From contig NZ_CP045096.1 of assembly GCF_009184865.1 (NCBI RefSeq), forward strand, positions 2,790,001-2,854,000: 64,000 nucleotides of DNA, in the 5' to 3' direction. The position numbers and the translations under genes are program-made. Positions 7,318 to 14,974 of this stretch are shown here, piece after piece. The notes below the pieces were generated by a model, which worked only from the letters and a program-made list of their open reading frames with translations, made no database searches and was not told the origin of the DNA. Positions within the stretch are counted from its first letter, which is position 1; each line of letters starts with the position of its first letter. The stretch comes from Streptomyces phaeolivaceus (lineage in GTDB: Bacteria > Actinomycetota > Actinomycetes > Streptomycetales > Streptomycetaceae).

Positions 7318-8244
7318 TCAGGGTACGGACGGCCCCGTGATCAGCCGGCCCTCCCTGTCGTACGGCCAGACGTTGGGGACGCAGCCCTTCATGCCCTTGA
7401 TCTGCTGCATCATCGCCGGGGCGGGCTTGCCCGCACCGGGACAGGTGACATGGCCCCGGCCGAGGAAGTGGCCGACCTCGTGGTTGATGATCAGGGCGCG
7501 GTAGGCCGTGACGTCGTCGGCGTAGACGGGGGTGGCCAGTTCCCAGCGTTCGAGGTTGACCATGACGTTGTCGCCGACGTTGCAGTTGAACTCGCCGCGG
7601 GTGTTCAGTCCGAACCGGCCGCAGACGTCGTCGACGGTGCCGGGGGTCGCGACCTTGACGACGAAGTCGGTGGCGCCGCCGGAGACCCGCTGGAAGGCCG
7701 ACTCGCCGTCGGCGGTCCAGCCGCGCGGGTCGGCGAGGACGCTTTCCACCTCGTCGGCGACGCGGGCGGCGGACAGCGACAACCCGTCCTCCACCTCGAC
7801 CCGGTAGCGCAGGGGCGTGCCCTTCCCCACCTTGGCGCTGCCGCCGGAGGCCTTGGTGAACGTGCCCGGCCCGGTCCTCGGGATGGTGACCGGGGAGCCG
7901 CTCGGTGACGGGGACCCCGACGCGCTCGGCGACGAACCGGACGAGCCGGACGGGCGGGGCGAGGAGGAGGGGTCGGGGGACGCGCCGGCGCTCGCGCTCG
8001 GGCCGGGTGAGCGGCGGGACCGCTCGGGCGAGGGCTCGGCGGACGCGGAGGCCCCCGCCCCACCGGCTAACTCGCCCGTGCCGCCGGACATCCAGCCCAC
8101 CGCGGCGAACCCGGCGACACCGACGACCGCCACGGCCCCGAGCCCGCCCCACAACGGCCCTCTCGTGCGCGGCACGGGCGCCTTCCTCCTCCGGCGGCGG
8201 TTGCGGTCGCGGCTGCGGGGGCGTGATGCCTTGTGCGCGGTCAT
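7318..8244 (-). CDS. Membrane-anchored DUF3152 protein with metzincin-like zinc motif
   Basis: A 308-residue protein with a very basic N-terminus (RDRNRRRRRKAP), one membrane segment (about 30-52) and a Ser/Pro/Gly-rich extracytoplasmic linker to about residue 118. The globular domain carries HEVGHFLGRGH, a good match to the HExGHxxGxxH zinc motif of metzincin-type peptidases. It also has paired Cys residues (DVCGRF, FNCNVG, TCPGAG, GCVPNV) suited to disulfides outside the cell. I read it as a DUF3152-family putative metallopeptidase. Start ATG at 8244. The long low-complexity linker probably spans the peptidoglycan. Substrate unknown. Confidence 0.8.
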   Translation of the reverse strand: MTAHKASRPRSRDRNRRRRRKAPVPRTRGPLWGGLGAVAVVGVAGFAAVGWMSGGTGELAGGAGASASAEPSPERSRRSPGPSASAGASPDPSSSPRPSGSSGSSPSASGSPSPSGSPVTIPRTGPGTFTKASGGSAKVGKGTPLRYRVEVEDGLSLSAARVADEVESVLADPRGWTADGESAFQRVSGGATDFVVKVATPGTVDDVCGRFGLNTRGEFNCNVGDNVMVNLERWELATPVYADDVTAYRALIINHEVGHFLGRGHVTCPGAGKPAPAMMQQIKGMKGCVPNVWPYDREGRLITGPSVP

Positions 8245-8413
8245 GTTCCTTCAGAGTGCGATCGGTATGTGATCGGATGTGGCCGAGTCGATCACGAAAC
8301 GATAACGGATGCCTGACGTGACTCCGCACCCCCGCCCGCCCCTCTCCTTGACGACCGCCTTGACCTTGACCTTCGGTGAAGCCCCAGCATCGAGAGCGGC
8401 ACGAGGGAGGGAC

Positions 8414-9517
8414 ATGAAAAGGAAGACGCTGACGATCGGGGCCTTCGCGAAGGCCAGCCGACTGTCACCGAAGGCGCTGCGGCTCTACGACGAGCTGGAT
8501 CTCCTCCGGCCCGCCCGGGTGGACCCGGACACCGGCTACCGCTACTACGCCGCCGAGCAGTTGGAACAGGCCCGGCTGGTGGCCTGGCTGCGCCGGCTCG
8601 GCATGCCGCTGGCCCGCATCCGTACGGTGTGCGCGCTGGAGCCGGGTCCGGCGGCCCGGGAGATCCGGGCGTACTGGGCCGGCGTCGAGGCCGAGACCGC
8701 GTCCCGGCGCGACCTGGCGACCTTCCTCGTGGACCACCTCACCCACACGTCCGAGGAGGACACTTCGATGAAGGACACCGCGACGCAGGACACCGCGATG
8801 CTGGAACTCCGTTACGCCGCACTCTCCGACACCGGCCTGGTCCGCGCCGCCAACCAGGACACCGCCTACGCGGGCACCCGGGTCCTCGCCGTCGCCGACG
8901 GCTTCGGCCCGGCCGGGGCGCCCGCCTCCGCCGCCGCCGTGGAGGCGCTGAAGACCCTGGACCGCGACACCCTCCCCGCGGGCAGCGTGCTGAACCTGCT
9001 GGAGGACGCGGTACGGGGCGCGACCGCCGCCGTACGGGAGGTCGTGGGGAGCGGGGACGACGGAACCACCCTGACCGCGATGCTCTGGACCGGCTCCCGC
9101 CTCGCCCTCGCGCACATCGGCGACTCCCGCGCGTATCTGCTGCGCGACGGCGAACTGTTCCGGATCACCCACGACCACACCGTCGTCCAGTCGCTGATCG
9201 ACGAGGGCCGTCTGACCCCCGAGGAGGCCACCGCCCAGCCCCAACCCGCGCTGCTCCTCAAGGCGTTGACGACCGACGAGTCCCTCGCCACCCCCGATCT
9301 GCGCCTGCACGACGCCCACGCCGGCGACCGCTACCTCCTCTGCTCCGACGGCCTCTCCACGGTCGTCCCCGACCCGGCCCTCCAGCACACCCTGTCCACC
9401 ACCCCGACCCCCGAGGCGGCCGTGCACGCCCTCGTCACCGAGGCGAACACCGCGGGCGGCCCGGACAACGTGAGCTGTGTGGTGGCGGACGTGGTGCGCG
9501 CGGGCCAGAGAACCTGA
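8414..9517 (+). CDS. MerR-family DNA-binding domain fused to PP2C-type phosphatase
   Basis: A 367-residue fusion. Residues 5-110 are a MerR helix-turn-helix and helix (TIGAFAKASRLSPKALRLYDELDLL...GYRYYAAEQLEQA). After a short DTATQDTAM linker, residues 130-362 form a PPM/PP2C Ser/Thr phosphatase (TGLVRAANQDTAYAG, ADGFGPAG, IGDSRAYLLRDGEL, LCSDGLS, GGPDNVSCVV). The metal-binding aspartates appear intact, although the usual ADGMGG is ADGFGPAG. It replaces the usual MerR ligand domain with a phosphatase, suggesting a promoter switch that also edits phosphoproteins. The start ATG follows GGGAGG. Upstream, CTTC/GAAG (8371-8381) next to TTGACC could be a MerR-type self-operator, but this is weak. 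Confidence 0.85.
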   Translation: MKRKTLTIGAFAKASRLSPKALRLYDELDLLRPARVDPDTGYRYYAAEQLEQARLVAWLRRLGMPLARIRTVCALEPGPAAREIRAYWAGVEAETASRRDLATFLVDHLTHTSEEDTSMKDTATQDTAMLELRYAALSDTGLVRAANQDTAYAGTRVLAVADGFGPAGAPASAAAVEALKTLDRDTLPAGSVLNLLEDAVRGATAAVREVVGSGDDGTTLTAMLWTGSRLALAHIGDSRAYLLRDGELFRITHDHTVVQSLIDEGRLTPEEATAQPQPALLLKALTTDESLATPDLRLHDAHAGDRYLLCSDGLSTVVPDPALQHTLSTTPTPEAAVHALVTEANTAGGPDNVSCVVADVVRAGQRT

Positions 9518-9569
9518 GCACTGGAGTACCGCTGAAGTGGAGACTGGCGAGCTGTAGTACCGGCAGCGC

Positions 9570-10280
9570 TCAGGAAGGCGGGTCGCCCGGGTCCCAGTCG
9601 AGCAGACGGACCTTGGCGACCGTCCGGACGTGGCGGCGCATCGCGGTCGCCGCCTGTCGTGGCTGTTCGGCGGCGATGGCGTCGAGGATCGCCTGATGCT
9701 GGGCGAGGGAGCGTTCGGGCCGGCCGGGCTGGCGCAGCGACTCGGTGCGGCTCTCCGCGATCTGGTCGGCGATGGAGCGCATGAACTCGGCGAGCAGACT
9801 GCTGTGCGCGGCGGCCGTGACCGCCGCGTGGAACAGCCGGTCGCCCTCGACGCCGTGCCCGTCCCGCTCGATCTCCCCGGCCATGTGCGTGAGGGCGTCC
9901 CGCATCGCGGCGAGGTCGTCCTCCGTACGGCGCTCGGCGGCCAGTTCGGCGAGCTTCGTCTCCAACGCCTCGCGGGCCTCCAGCACATCGGGCAGCCGCC
10001 GGCGCCGTTCGACCATCTCCTCGACCGGCTCGACGTCGAGGCTGTCCCGGACGAGATACGTACCGCCGCCGTGCCGCGCCTCCACCAGGCCCTGGACCTC
10101 CAGCACCACGATGGCCTGCTTGACCGAGGCCCGGCTCACCCCCAGCCGCTGGGCCAGGTCCCGTTCGGGCGGCAGCCGGTCCCCGGCCGTCAGCCCGCCC
10201 TCGGTGACGTACTGCCGCAGCCGGTCGAGCACCTGCTCGTAGAGCCGCTGCTTGGCCATGGGGCGCAGGGCGTCGCTCAC
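9570..10280 (-). CDS. matR: GntR/FadR-family repressor of malonate genes
   Basis: A 236-residue regulator with an N-terminal winged helix (RLPPERDLAQRLGVSRASVK, then GGGTYLV) and a FadR-type all-helical ligand domain (FCD). It is divergent from matC-matB, which is the context of MatR regulators of malonate use, so malonate or malonyl-CoA is the likely effector (inference). The start is GTG at 10280 with GGGGGA six bases upstream; an ORF extension to 10400 would run over the promoter and is rejected. Two near-identical 15-bp palindromes (10362-10376 and 10429-10443) lie between matR and matC and are the best operator candidates. Confidence 0.8.
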   Translation of the reverse strand: MSDALRPMAKQRLYEQVLDRLRQYVTEGGLTAGDRLPPERDLAQRLGVSRASVKQAIVVLEVQGLVEARHGGGTYLVRDSLDVEPVEEMVERRRRLPDVLEAREALETKLAELAAERRTEDDLAAMRDALTHMAGEIERDGHGVEGDRLFHAAVTAAAHSSLLAEFMRSIADQIAESRTESLRQPGRPERSLAQHQAILDAIAAEQPRQAATAMRRHVRTVAKVRLLDWDPGDPPS

Positions 10281-10361
10281 GGTTCCCCCAATCGTCCGGC
10301 GCCGCTCGTGGAGAGCTCGTCGGGAGCGTAACACCGGCCCGCGCCAGTGGCCCGGTGGACG

Positions 10362-10376
10362 AGTGGCTGAGCCAAT
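10362..10376. promoter_or_regulatory. Candidate MatR operator 1
   Basis: AGTGGCTGAGCCAAT is a 15-bp inverted repeat with one mismatched pair. It differs from the second site by two bases (centre and one arm position). It lies about 80 bp from the matR start, on the matR side of a TTGACT hexamer at 10389-10394. Confidence 0.6.
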
Positions 10377-10428
10377 TCCTGCGCGACCCCTTGACTCCAC
10401 CGTCGTACGCCCCCACGCTGACCAACCG

Positions 10429-10443
10429 TAAGTGGCTCAGCCA
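10429..10443. promoter_or_regulatory. Candidate MatR operator 2 (perfect palindrome)
   Basis: AGTGGCTCAGCCACT is a perfect 15-bp palindrome with a central C. Its centre is 67 bp from that of the first copy, and it lies about 70 bp before the matC start. Two matched sites flanking the promoter fit cooperative repression of matC-matB and autoregulation. Confidence 0.7.
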
Positions 10444-10510
10444 CTCGACCACTCCCCCCTCCATGGGCAGCCGCCCCCGGCCGTTCCGGGAACCGACGAC
10501 GGGAGCCCGT

Positions 10511-11767
10511 ATGTCCCCCGAACTGATCTCGATCCTCGTCCTCGCCGCGGTGTTCGTCATCGCCACGACCCGTTCCGTGAACATGGGCGCGCTCGCCTTC
10601 GCCGCCGCCTTCGGGGTGGGCGAACTCGTCGCCGACCTCGACGCGGACGGCATCTTCGCCGGGTTCCCCGGCGATCTGTTCGTCGTCCTCGTCGGCGTCA
10701 CCTACCTCTTCGCGATCGCCCGCGCCAACGGCACGACCGACTGGCTGGTGCATGCCTCGATCCGGCTCGTGCGGGGCCGGGTGGCGCTGATCCCCTGGGT
10801 GATGTTCTTCCTCACCGGCGCGCTCACCGCGATCGGCGCGGTCAGCCCGGCCGCGGTCGCGATCGTCGCCCCCATCGCCCTCAGCTTCGCCGCGCGCTAC
10901 GGCATCAGCCCCCTCCTGATGGGCGCGATGGTCGTCCACGGCGCCCAGGGCGGCGGCTTCTCCCCGATCAGCATCTACGGCACGATCGTCAACGGCATCG
11001 TCGAACGCGAGAACCTCCCCGGCAACGAGACAGCCCTGTTCCTGACGTCACTCATCGCCAACCTCGTGATCGCGGGGGTGGTGTTCGTCCTGTTCGGCGG
11101 CCTGAAACTGTGGAGACAACCAGCCGACACCGCCCCCGAGCACCCCGAAGCCCACGCCACCGAGACCGCCCTCACCCCCGCCCGCGTCGCCACCCTCACC
11201 TCCCTCCTCGCCCTGGTCGTCGCGGTCCTCGCGTTCGACCTGGACGCCGGCCTCACCGCGGTCACCCTCGCCGCCCTCCTCAGCGCCGTCTGGCCCGACG
11301 ACAGCCGCAAGGCCGTCACCCAGATCGCCTGGTCCACGGTCCTCCTCATCTGCGGCGTCCTCACCTACGTGGGCGTACTCGACGAGATGGGCACCATCAC
11401 CTGGGCCGGCGAGGGCGTCGGCGACATCGGCGTCCCCCTCCTCGCCGCCCTGCTCCTCTGCTACATCGGCGCGATCGTCTCCGCCTTCGCCTCCTCCGTC
11501 GGCATCATGGGCGCCCTGATCCCGCTGGCCGTACCGTTCCTGGCGCAGGGCGAGATCGGCGCGGTCGGCATGATCGCCGCGCTCGCCGTCTCCGCGACGG
11601 TCGTGGACGTGAGCCCCTTCTCCACGAACGGCGCACTCGTCCTGGCCGCCGCACCGGACGTGGACCGCGAGCGCTTCTTCCGCCAGCTGATGATCTACGG
11701 AGGGATCGTGGTGGCGGTGGTCCCCGCGGTGGTGTGGCTGGTGCTGGTGGTCCCGGGCTTCGGGTAG
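10511..11767 (+). CDS. matC: Malonate/dicarboxylate carrier, MatC family
   Basis: A 418-residue polytopic membrane protein with about 11-12 hydrophobic helices (opening SPELISILVLAAVFVIATT; later VALIPWVMFFLTGALTAIGA and LLLCYIGAIVSAFASS). It resembles the MatC N-terminal-domain family of sodium or proton-coupled dicarboxylate carriers. The conserved-looking GGGFSPISIYGTIVN and VDVSPFSTNGAL loops form the two inverted halves expected in ion-transporter-type carriers. A GGGAG ribosome site precedes ATG 10511. It is followed by matB after 66 bases, so uptake and activation of malonate are probably one operon. Confidence 0.8.
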   Translation: MSPELISILVLAAVFVIATTRSVNMGALAFAAAFGVGELVADLDADGIFAGFPGDLFVVLVGVTYLFAIARANGTTDWLVHASIRLVRGRVALIPWVMFFLTGALTAIGAVSPAAVAIVAPIALSFAARYGISPLLMGAMVVHGAQGGGFSPISIYGTIVNGIVERENLPGNETALFLTSLIANLVIAGVVFVLFGGLKLWRQPADTAPEHPEAHATETALTPARVATLTSLLALVVAVLAFDLDAGLTAVTLAALLSAVWPDDSRKAVTQIAWSTVLLICGVLTYVGVLDEMGTITWAGEGVGDIGVPLLAALLLCYIGAIVSAFASSVGIMGALIPLAVPFLAQGEIGAVGMIAALAVSATVVDVSPFSTNGALVLAAAPDVDRERFFRQLMIYGGIVVAVVPAVVWLVLVVPGFG

Positions 11768-11833
11768 TCAGATAGGCGGCAGCGGTACGCCCGCAGCGGT
11801 ACCTCGAACGGCGACAACCAAGGAGTACGAGAC

Positions 11834-13306
11834 GTGTCCTCTCTCTTCCCGGCCCTCACCGGCGAAGCCCTCACCCCCGACCGGCCCGCCCTGCGCTTCG
11901 GCGACCGTTCCCTGACGTACGCGGAACTCACGGCCGTCACCGACACACTGGCCGCCCGGCTCAAGGGCGCCGACCGCGTCGCCGTCTGGGCGACCCCCAC
12001 GCTGGAGACCGCGGTCGCCGTCGTGGCGGCGCTACGGGCGGGCGTCCCCGCCGTACCCCTCAACCCGAAGTCCGGGGAGAAGGAACTCGGACACATCCTC
12101 TCCGACAGCGCCCCGACCCTGGTCCTGACCGCCCCGTCCGACGAACTCCCGGACACCCTGCGCAAGTTGGACCGAGTCGACGTCGACGTCGTCGCACACG
12201 ACACCGGCGGCACCCCCGCCCCCACCGACCAGCCGACCACCTCCGACGAGTCCCCGGCCCTGATCGTCTACACCTCCGGCACCACCGGCCCGCCCAAGGG
12301 CGCCGTCATCCCCCGCCGTGCCGTCGCGACGACCCTGGACGCGCTGGCCGACGCCTGGCGGTGGACCGCCGACGACGTACTGGTCCATGCCCTCCCCCTC
12401 TTCCACGTGCACGGCCTGATCCTGGGCATCCTCGGCCCGCTGCGGCGCGGCGGCGCGGTCCGTCACCTCGGCAGGTTCGACACGACGGCCGTCGCCCGGG
12501 AGCTGTCGTCCGGCGCGACGATGCTGTTCGGCGTCCCGACGATGTACCACCGCATCGCGGAGACCCTGCCCACCGACCCGGACCTGGCGAAGGCGCTCGG
12601 CCGCGCCCGCCTCCTCGTCTCCGGCTCGGCCGCGCTGCCGGTGCACGACCACGAACGGATCGCGGCGGCGACCGGCCGCCGGGTGATCGAGCGGTACGGC
12701 ATGACGGAGACCCTGATGAACACGAGCGTCCGCGCCGACGGCGAACCCCGCGCCGGTACGGTCGGACTCCCGCTGCCGGGCGTGGAGTTGAGGCTCGTCG
12801 AGGACGACGGCACACCCCTCACCGCGTACGACGGCGAGTCGGTCGGCGAGATCCAGGTACGCGGCGCGAACCTCTTCACCGAGTACCTCAACCGCCCCGA
12901 CGCCACCGCCGCCGCGTTCACCTCCGACGGCTGGTTCCGCACCGGCGACATGGCCGTCCGCGACCCCGACGGCTATGTACGCATCGTCGGCCGCAAGGCC
13001 ACCGACCTCATCAAGAGCGGCGGTTACAAGATCGGCGCGGGCGAGATCGAGAACGCGCTCCTGGAGCACCCGGGGGTACGGGAGGCCGCCGTCACCGGCG
13101 AACCGGACCCCGACCTCGGCGAACGCGTCGTCGCGTGGATCGTCCCGGCGGACCCCCAATCCCCGCCCTCCTCGGCAGAGTTGGCAGATCACGTCGCCAC
13201 CCACCTCTCCCCCCACAAGCGCCCCCGCACCGTCCACCATCTCTCCTCCCTCCCCCGCAACGACATGGGAAAGATCATGAAGCGAGCACTCAAGGCCGAA
13301 GGCTGA
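11834..13306 (+). CDS. matB: Malonyl-CoA synthetase (acyl-CoA synthetase family)
   Basis: A 490-residue ANL-superfamily enzyme that activates malonate with ATP and CoA to malonyl-CoA. Visible motifs are the P-loop LIVYTSGTTGPPKGAV (about 140-155), FHVHGLILG, VIERYGMTETLMN, GWFRTGDMAVRDPDGYVRI, KATDLIKSGGYKIGAGEIEN and the C-terminal catalytic lysine segment GKIMKRAL. Length and motifs fit MatB, known from Streptomyces to accept malonate and methylmalonate. The start is GTG at 11834 after AAGGAG. Position after matC and before a carboxyltransferase supports a role in feeding malonyl-CoA to fatty acid or polyketide synthesis. It ends 15 bases before the next gene. Confidence 0.9.
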   Translation: MSSLFPALTGEALTPDRPALRFGDRSLTYAELTAVTDTLAARLKGADRVAVWATPTLETAVAVVAALRAGVPAVPLNPKSGEKELGHILSDSAPTLVLTAPSDELPDTLRKLDRVDVDVVAHDTGGTPAPTDQPTTSDESPALIVYTSGTTGPPKGAVIPRRAVATTLDALADAWRWTADDVLVHALPLFHVHGLILGILGPLRRGGAVRHLGRFDTTAVARELSSGATMLFGVPTMYHRIAETLPTDPDLAKALGRARLLVSGSAALPVHDHERIAAATGRRVIERYGMTETLMNTSVRADGEPRAGTVGLPLPGVELRLVEDDGTPLTAYDGESVGEIQVRGANLFTEYLNRPDATAAAFTSDGWFRTGDMAVRDPDGYVRIVGRKATDLIKSGGYKIGAGEIENALLEHPGVREAAVTGEPDPDLGERVVAWIVPADPQSPPSSAELADHVATHLSPHKRPRTVHHLSSLPRNDMGKIMKRALKAEG

Positions 13307-13321
13307 GGAGGCCGAGGACGC

Positions 13322-14806
13322 ATGACCGACCGGCGCGACTCGGCCCGCGAGGCCATCGCCTCCCTGACGGACGACTTCACCGAACTCCCCACCCCGCAAA
13401 GGGAGTACACCCCTGACGGCCCCCTCGCCTGGCACGGCTACGACGCCGCACGGGCCCGCGCGGCCGAGCGCACCGGCGAGGAGGAGTCGGTGGTGTGGGG
13501 CAGGGCGACGATCGGCCCCACACCGGCCGTACTGATCTCCTTCGAGTTCGGTTTCCTCGGCGGCTCCCTCGGCGAACGCACCGGCGACCGGCTGGAGGCG
13601 GCGCACACCTACGCCCGCGCCCACCGGCTGCCGGTCGTCTCCCTGGTCGCGACCGGCGGCAGCCGTATGCAGGAGGGCATGCGCGCCCTCACCCAACTCC
13701 AGCGCGTGGCCCGGGAGTCGGCGCTGACGGGGGCGGCCGGACTGCCCCAGATCTCCATCCTGCGCGACCCGACGACCGGCGGCGGCTGGGCCACCCTCGG
13801 CGCCGGCGCCGACATCACCCTGGCCCTCCCCGAGGCCCAGGTGGCCTTCGCCGGCTCCCGAGTCCGCCCCCCGGACGCCGACCCCACGGCCTACACGGCG
13901 GAATCCCAACTCACGGCAGGCTCGATCGACGCGGTGATCCCCCCGACGGCCCTACGCGACACCCTCGCCCTCTACCTCAACCTCCTGACCACCCCTTCCA
14001 CGGCCCCGGCACCCCCACCCCAAGCCCTCCGGCACCCTGGAAGGCACAGGGCGCGGCCCGTGCCTTCCAGGGGCGCGGGGCTGTATCAATATGCGGCTCC
14101 GCCGCGGGGCGCGACCAGCCACAACGCACCCGCAGGCGCCGAAACACAGCCACCCCCAGCCCAAAAGGCGCCCCTCCCCACCACAGGATGGGAAGCCGTA
14201 CAACGCGCCCGCTCCCCCCAACGCCCGCACGCCGAGACCTACTTGAACACCTACTTCACCCGCCGAGCCCCCCTGCGAGGGGACCGCGCCGGCGGCACCG
14301 ACCCCGGCATGCTCTGCGGCTTCGGCGAACACGAGGGCCGGACCATCGCCTACGCCGCCCAGTGCGGCACCCCGACCCGCCCGGCGGGCTACCGCACCGC
14401 CACCCGCCTGATCCGTCTCGCCGACCGCCTCGGCATCCCCGTACTGACCCTGATCGACACCCCCGGCGCCGCGAACGACGCCGAGGCCGAACGCCAGGGC
14501 GCGGGCCCCGCCATCGCCGAACTCTTCACCACCGTCGCCACCGCCCGCACCCCGCTCACCACCCTCCTCATCGGCGAGGGCGGCTCCGGCGGCGCCCTCG
14601 CCCTCGCCGCCCCCGACAACACCTGGGCCACCCCGGACAGCTACTTCTCGGTGATCGCCCCGGAACCGGCAGCCGCGATCCTCAAACGCCCCGCACACCA
14701 GGCCCCGGCGACGGCGGACGAACTCCGGCTGCGCCCGCAGGACCTGGTGGAGCTGGGCGTCGTACGAGGAATCGTCGAACCGGCGACACCACACCCACCC
14801 CCCTGA
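13322..14806 (+). CDS. Fused AccD/AccA-like carboxyltransferase with repeat-derived linker
   Basis: A 494-residue protein with two crotonase-fold halves. Residues 1-225 are AccD-like (VATGGSRMQEGMRALTQLQR) but lack the zinc-ribbon cysteines of acetyl-CoA carboxylase beta. Residues about 305-494 are AccA-like (LIDTPGAANDAEAERQG, then LLIGEGGSGGALALAAPD). The linker is unusual: it is encoded by a 13-bp inverted repeat (14035-14072) plus a copy of a repeat seen between genes at 61856 (14070-14125), read in frame without a stop. The enzyme probably moves a carboxyl between malonyl-type thioesters and a biotinyl or acyl carrier. No biotin carrier or carboxylase is adjacent, so the reaction is uncertain. 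Third gene after matC-matB. Confidence 0.75.
   Translation: MTDRRDSAREAIASLTDDFTELPTPQREYTPDGPLAWHGYDAARARAAERTGEEESVVWGRATIGPTPAVLISFEFGFLGGSLGERTGDRLEAAHTYARAHRLPVVSLVATGGSRMQEGMRALTQLQRVARESALTGAAGLPQISILRDPTTGGGWATLGAGADITLALPEAQVAFAGSRVRPPDADPTAYTAESQLTAGSIDAVIPPTALRDTLALYLNLLTTPSTAPAPPPQALRHPGRHRARPVPSRGAGLYQYAAPPRGATSHNAPAGAETQPPPAQKAPLPTTGWEAVQRARSPQRPHAETYLNTYFTRRAPLRGDRAGGTDPGMLCGFGEHEGRTIAYAAQCGTPTRPAGYRTATRLIRLADRLGIPVLTLIDTPGAANDAEAERQGAGPAIAELFTTVATARTPLTTLLIGEGGSGGALALAAPDNTWATPDSYFSVIAPEPAAAILKRPAHQAPATADELRLRPQDLVELGVVRGIVEPATPHPPP
14035..14072. repeat. 13-bp perfect inverted repeat inside a coding sequence
   Basis: CCCTGGAAGGCAC (14035-14047) and GTGCCTTCCAGGG (14060-14072) flank a 12-base loop, a terminator-like hairpin in the middle of the carboxyltransferase gene. 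It directly abuts the repeat copy at 14070. Confidence 0.8.
14070..14125. repeat. Dispersed Streptomyces repeat, copy A (in-frame in a gene)
   Basis: Starts GGGGCGCGGGGCTGTATCAA and continues through ATGCGGCTCCGCCGCG to a GCGACCAGCCAC end. Copy B at 61856-61914 matches with only about half a dozen differences. The inverted copies around 58232-58345 share the GCGCGACCAGCC end. This copy is translated within the linker of the carboxyltransferase. Confidence 0.75.
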
Positions 14807-14974
14807 CAGGTCGCAGCGACCCGCCGTCCCGCGCCGAACCACCCGTACGGCCGCACCCCCACCCGGCCCACCCCAACAGGCACCCCGTCCCCACCCCCCG
14901 CACGATGCAAAAGGAACCAGGGAACCGCCGACCGGCGGCGGTCCGTACGGTCCGTGCTCTCGGGAGGATCCGCC
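14807..14974. other. Intergenic region before mbl-like gene
   Basis: 168 bases, C-rich, with no clear terminator for the mat operon and no clear promoter. The last bases hold the GGGAGG ribosome site for the next gene. Confidence 0.4.

Noticed and set aside
6356..8329. Single 657-codon protein covering both the ATP-grasp and DUF3152 regions
   Set aside because: The frame is open by chance upstream of GTG 7279. The DUF3152 gene is in another frame there, with clear motifs and its own stop at 7318.
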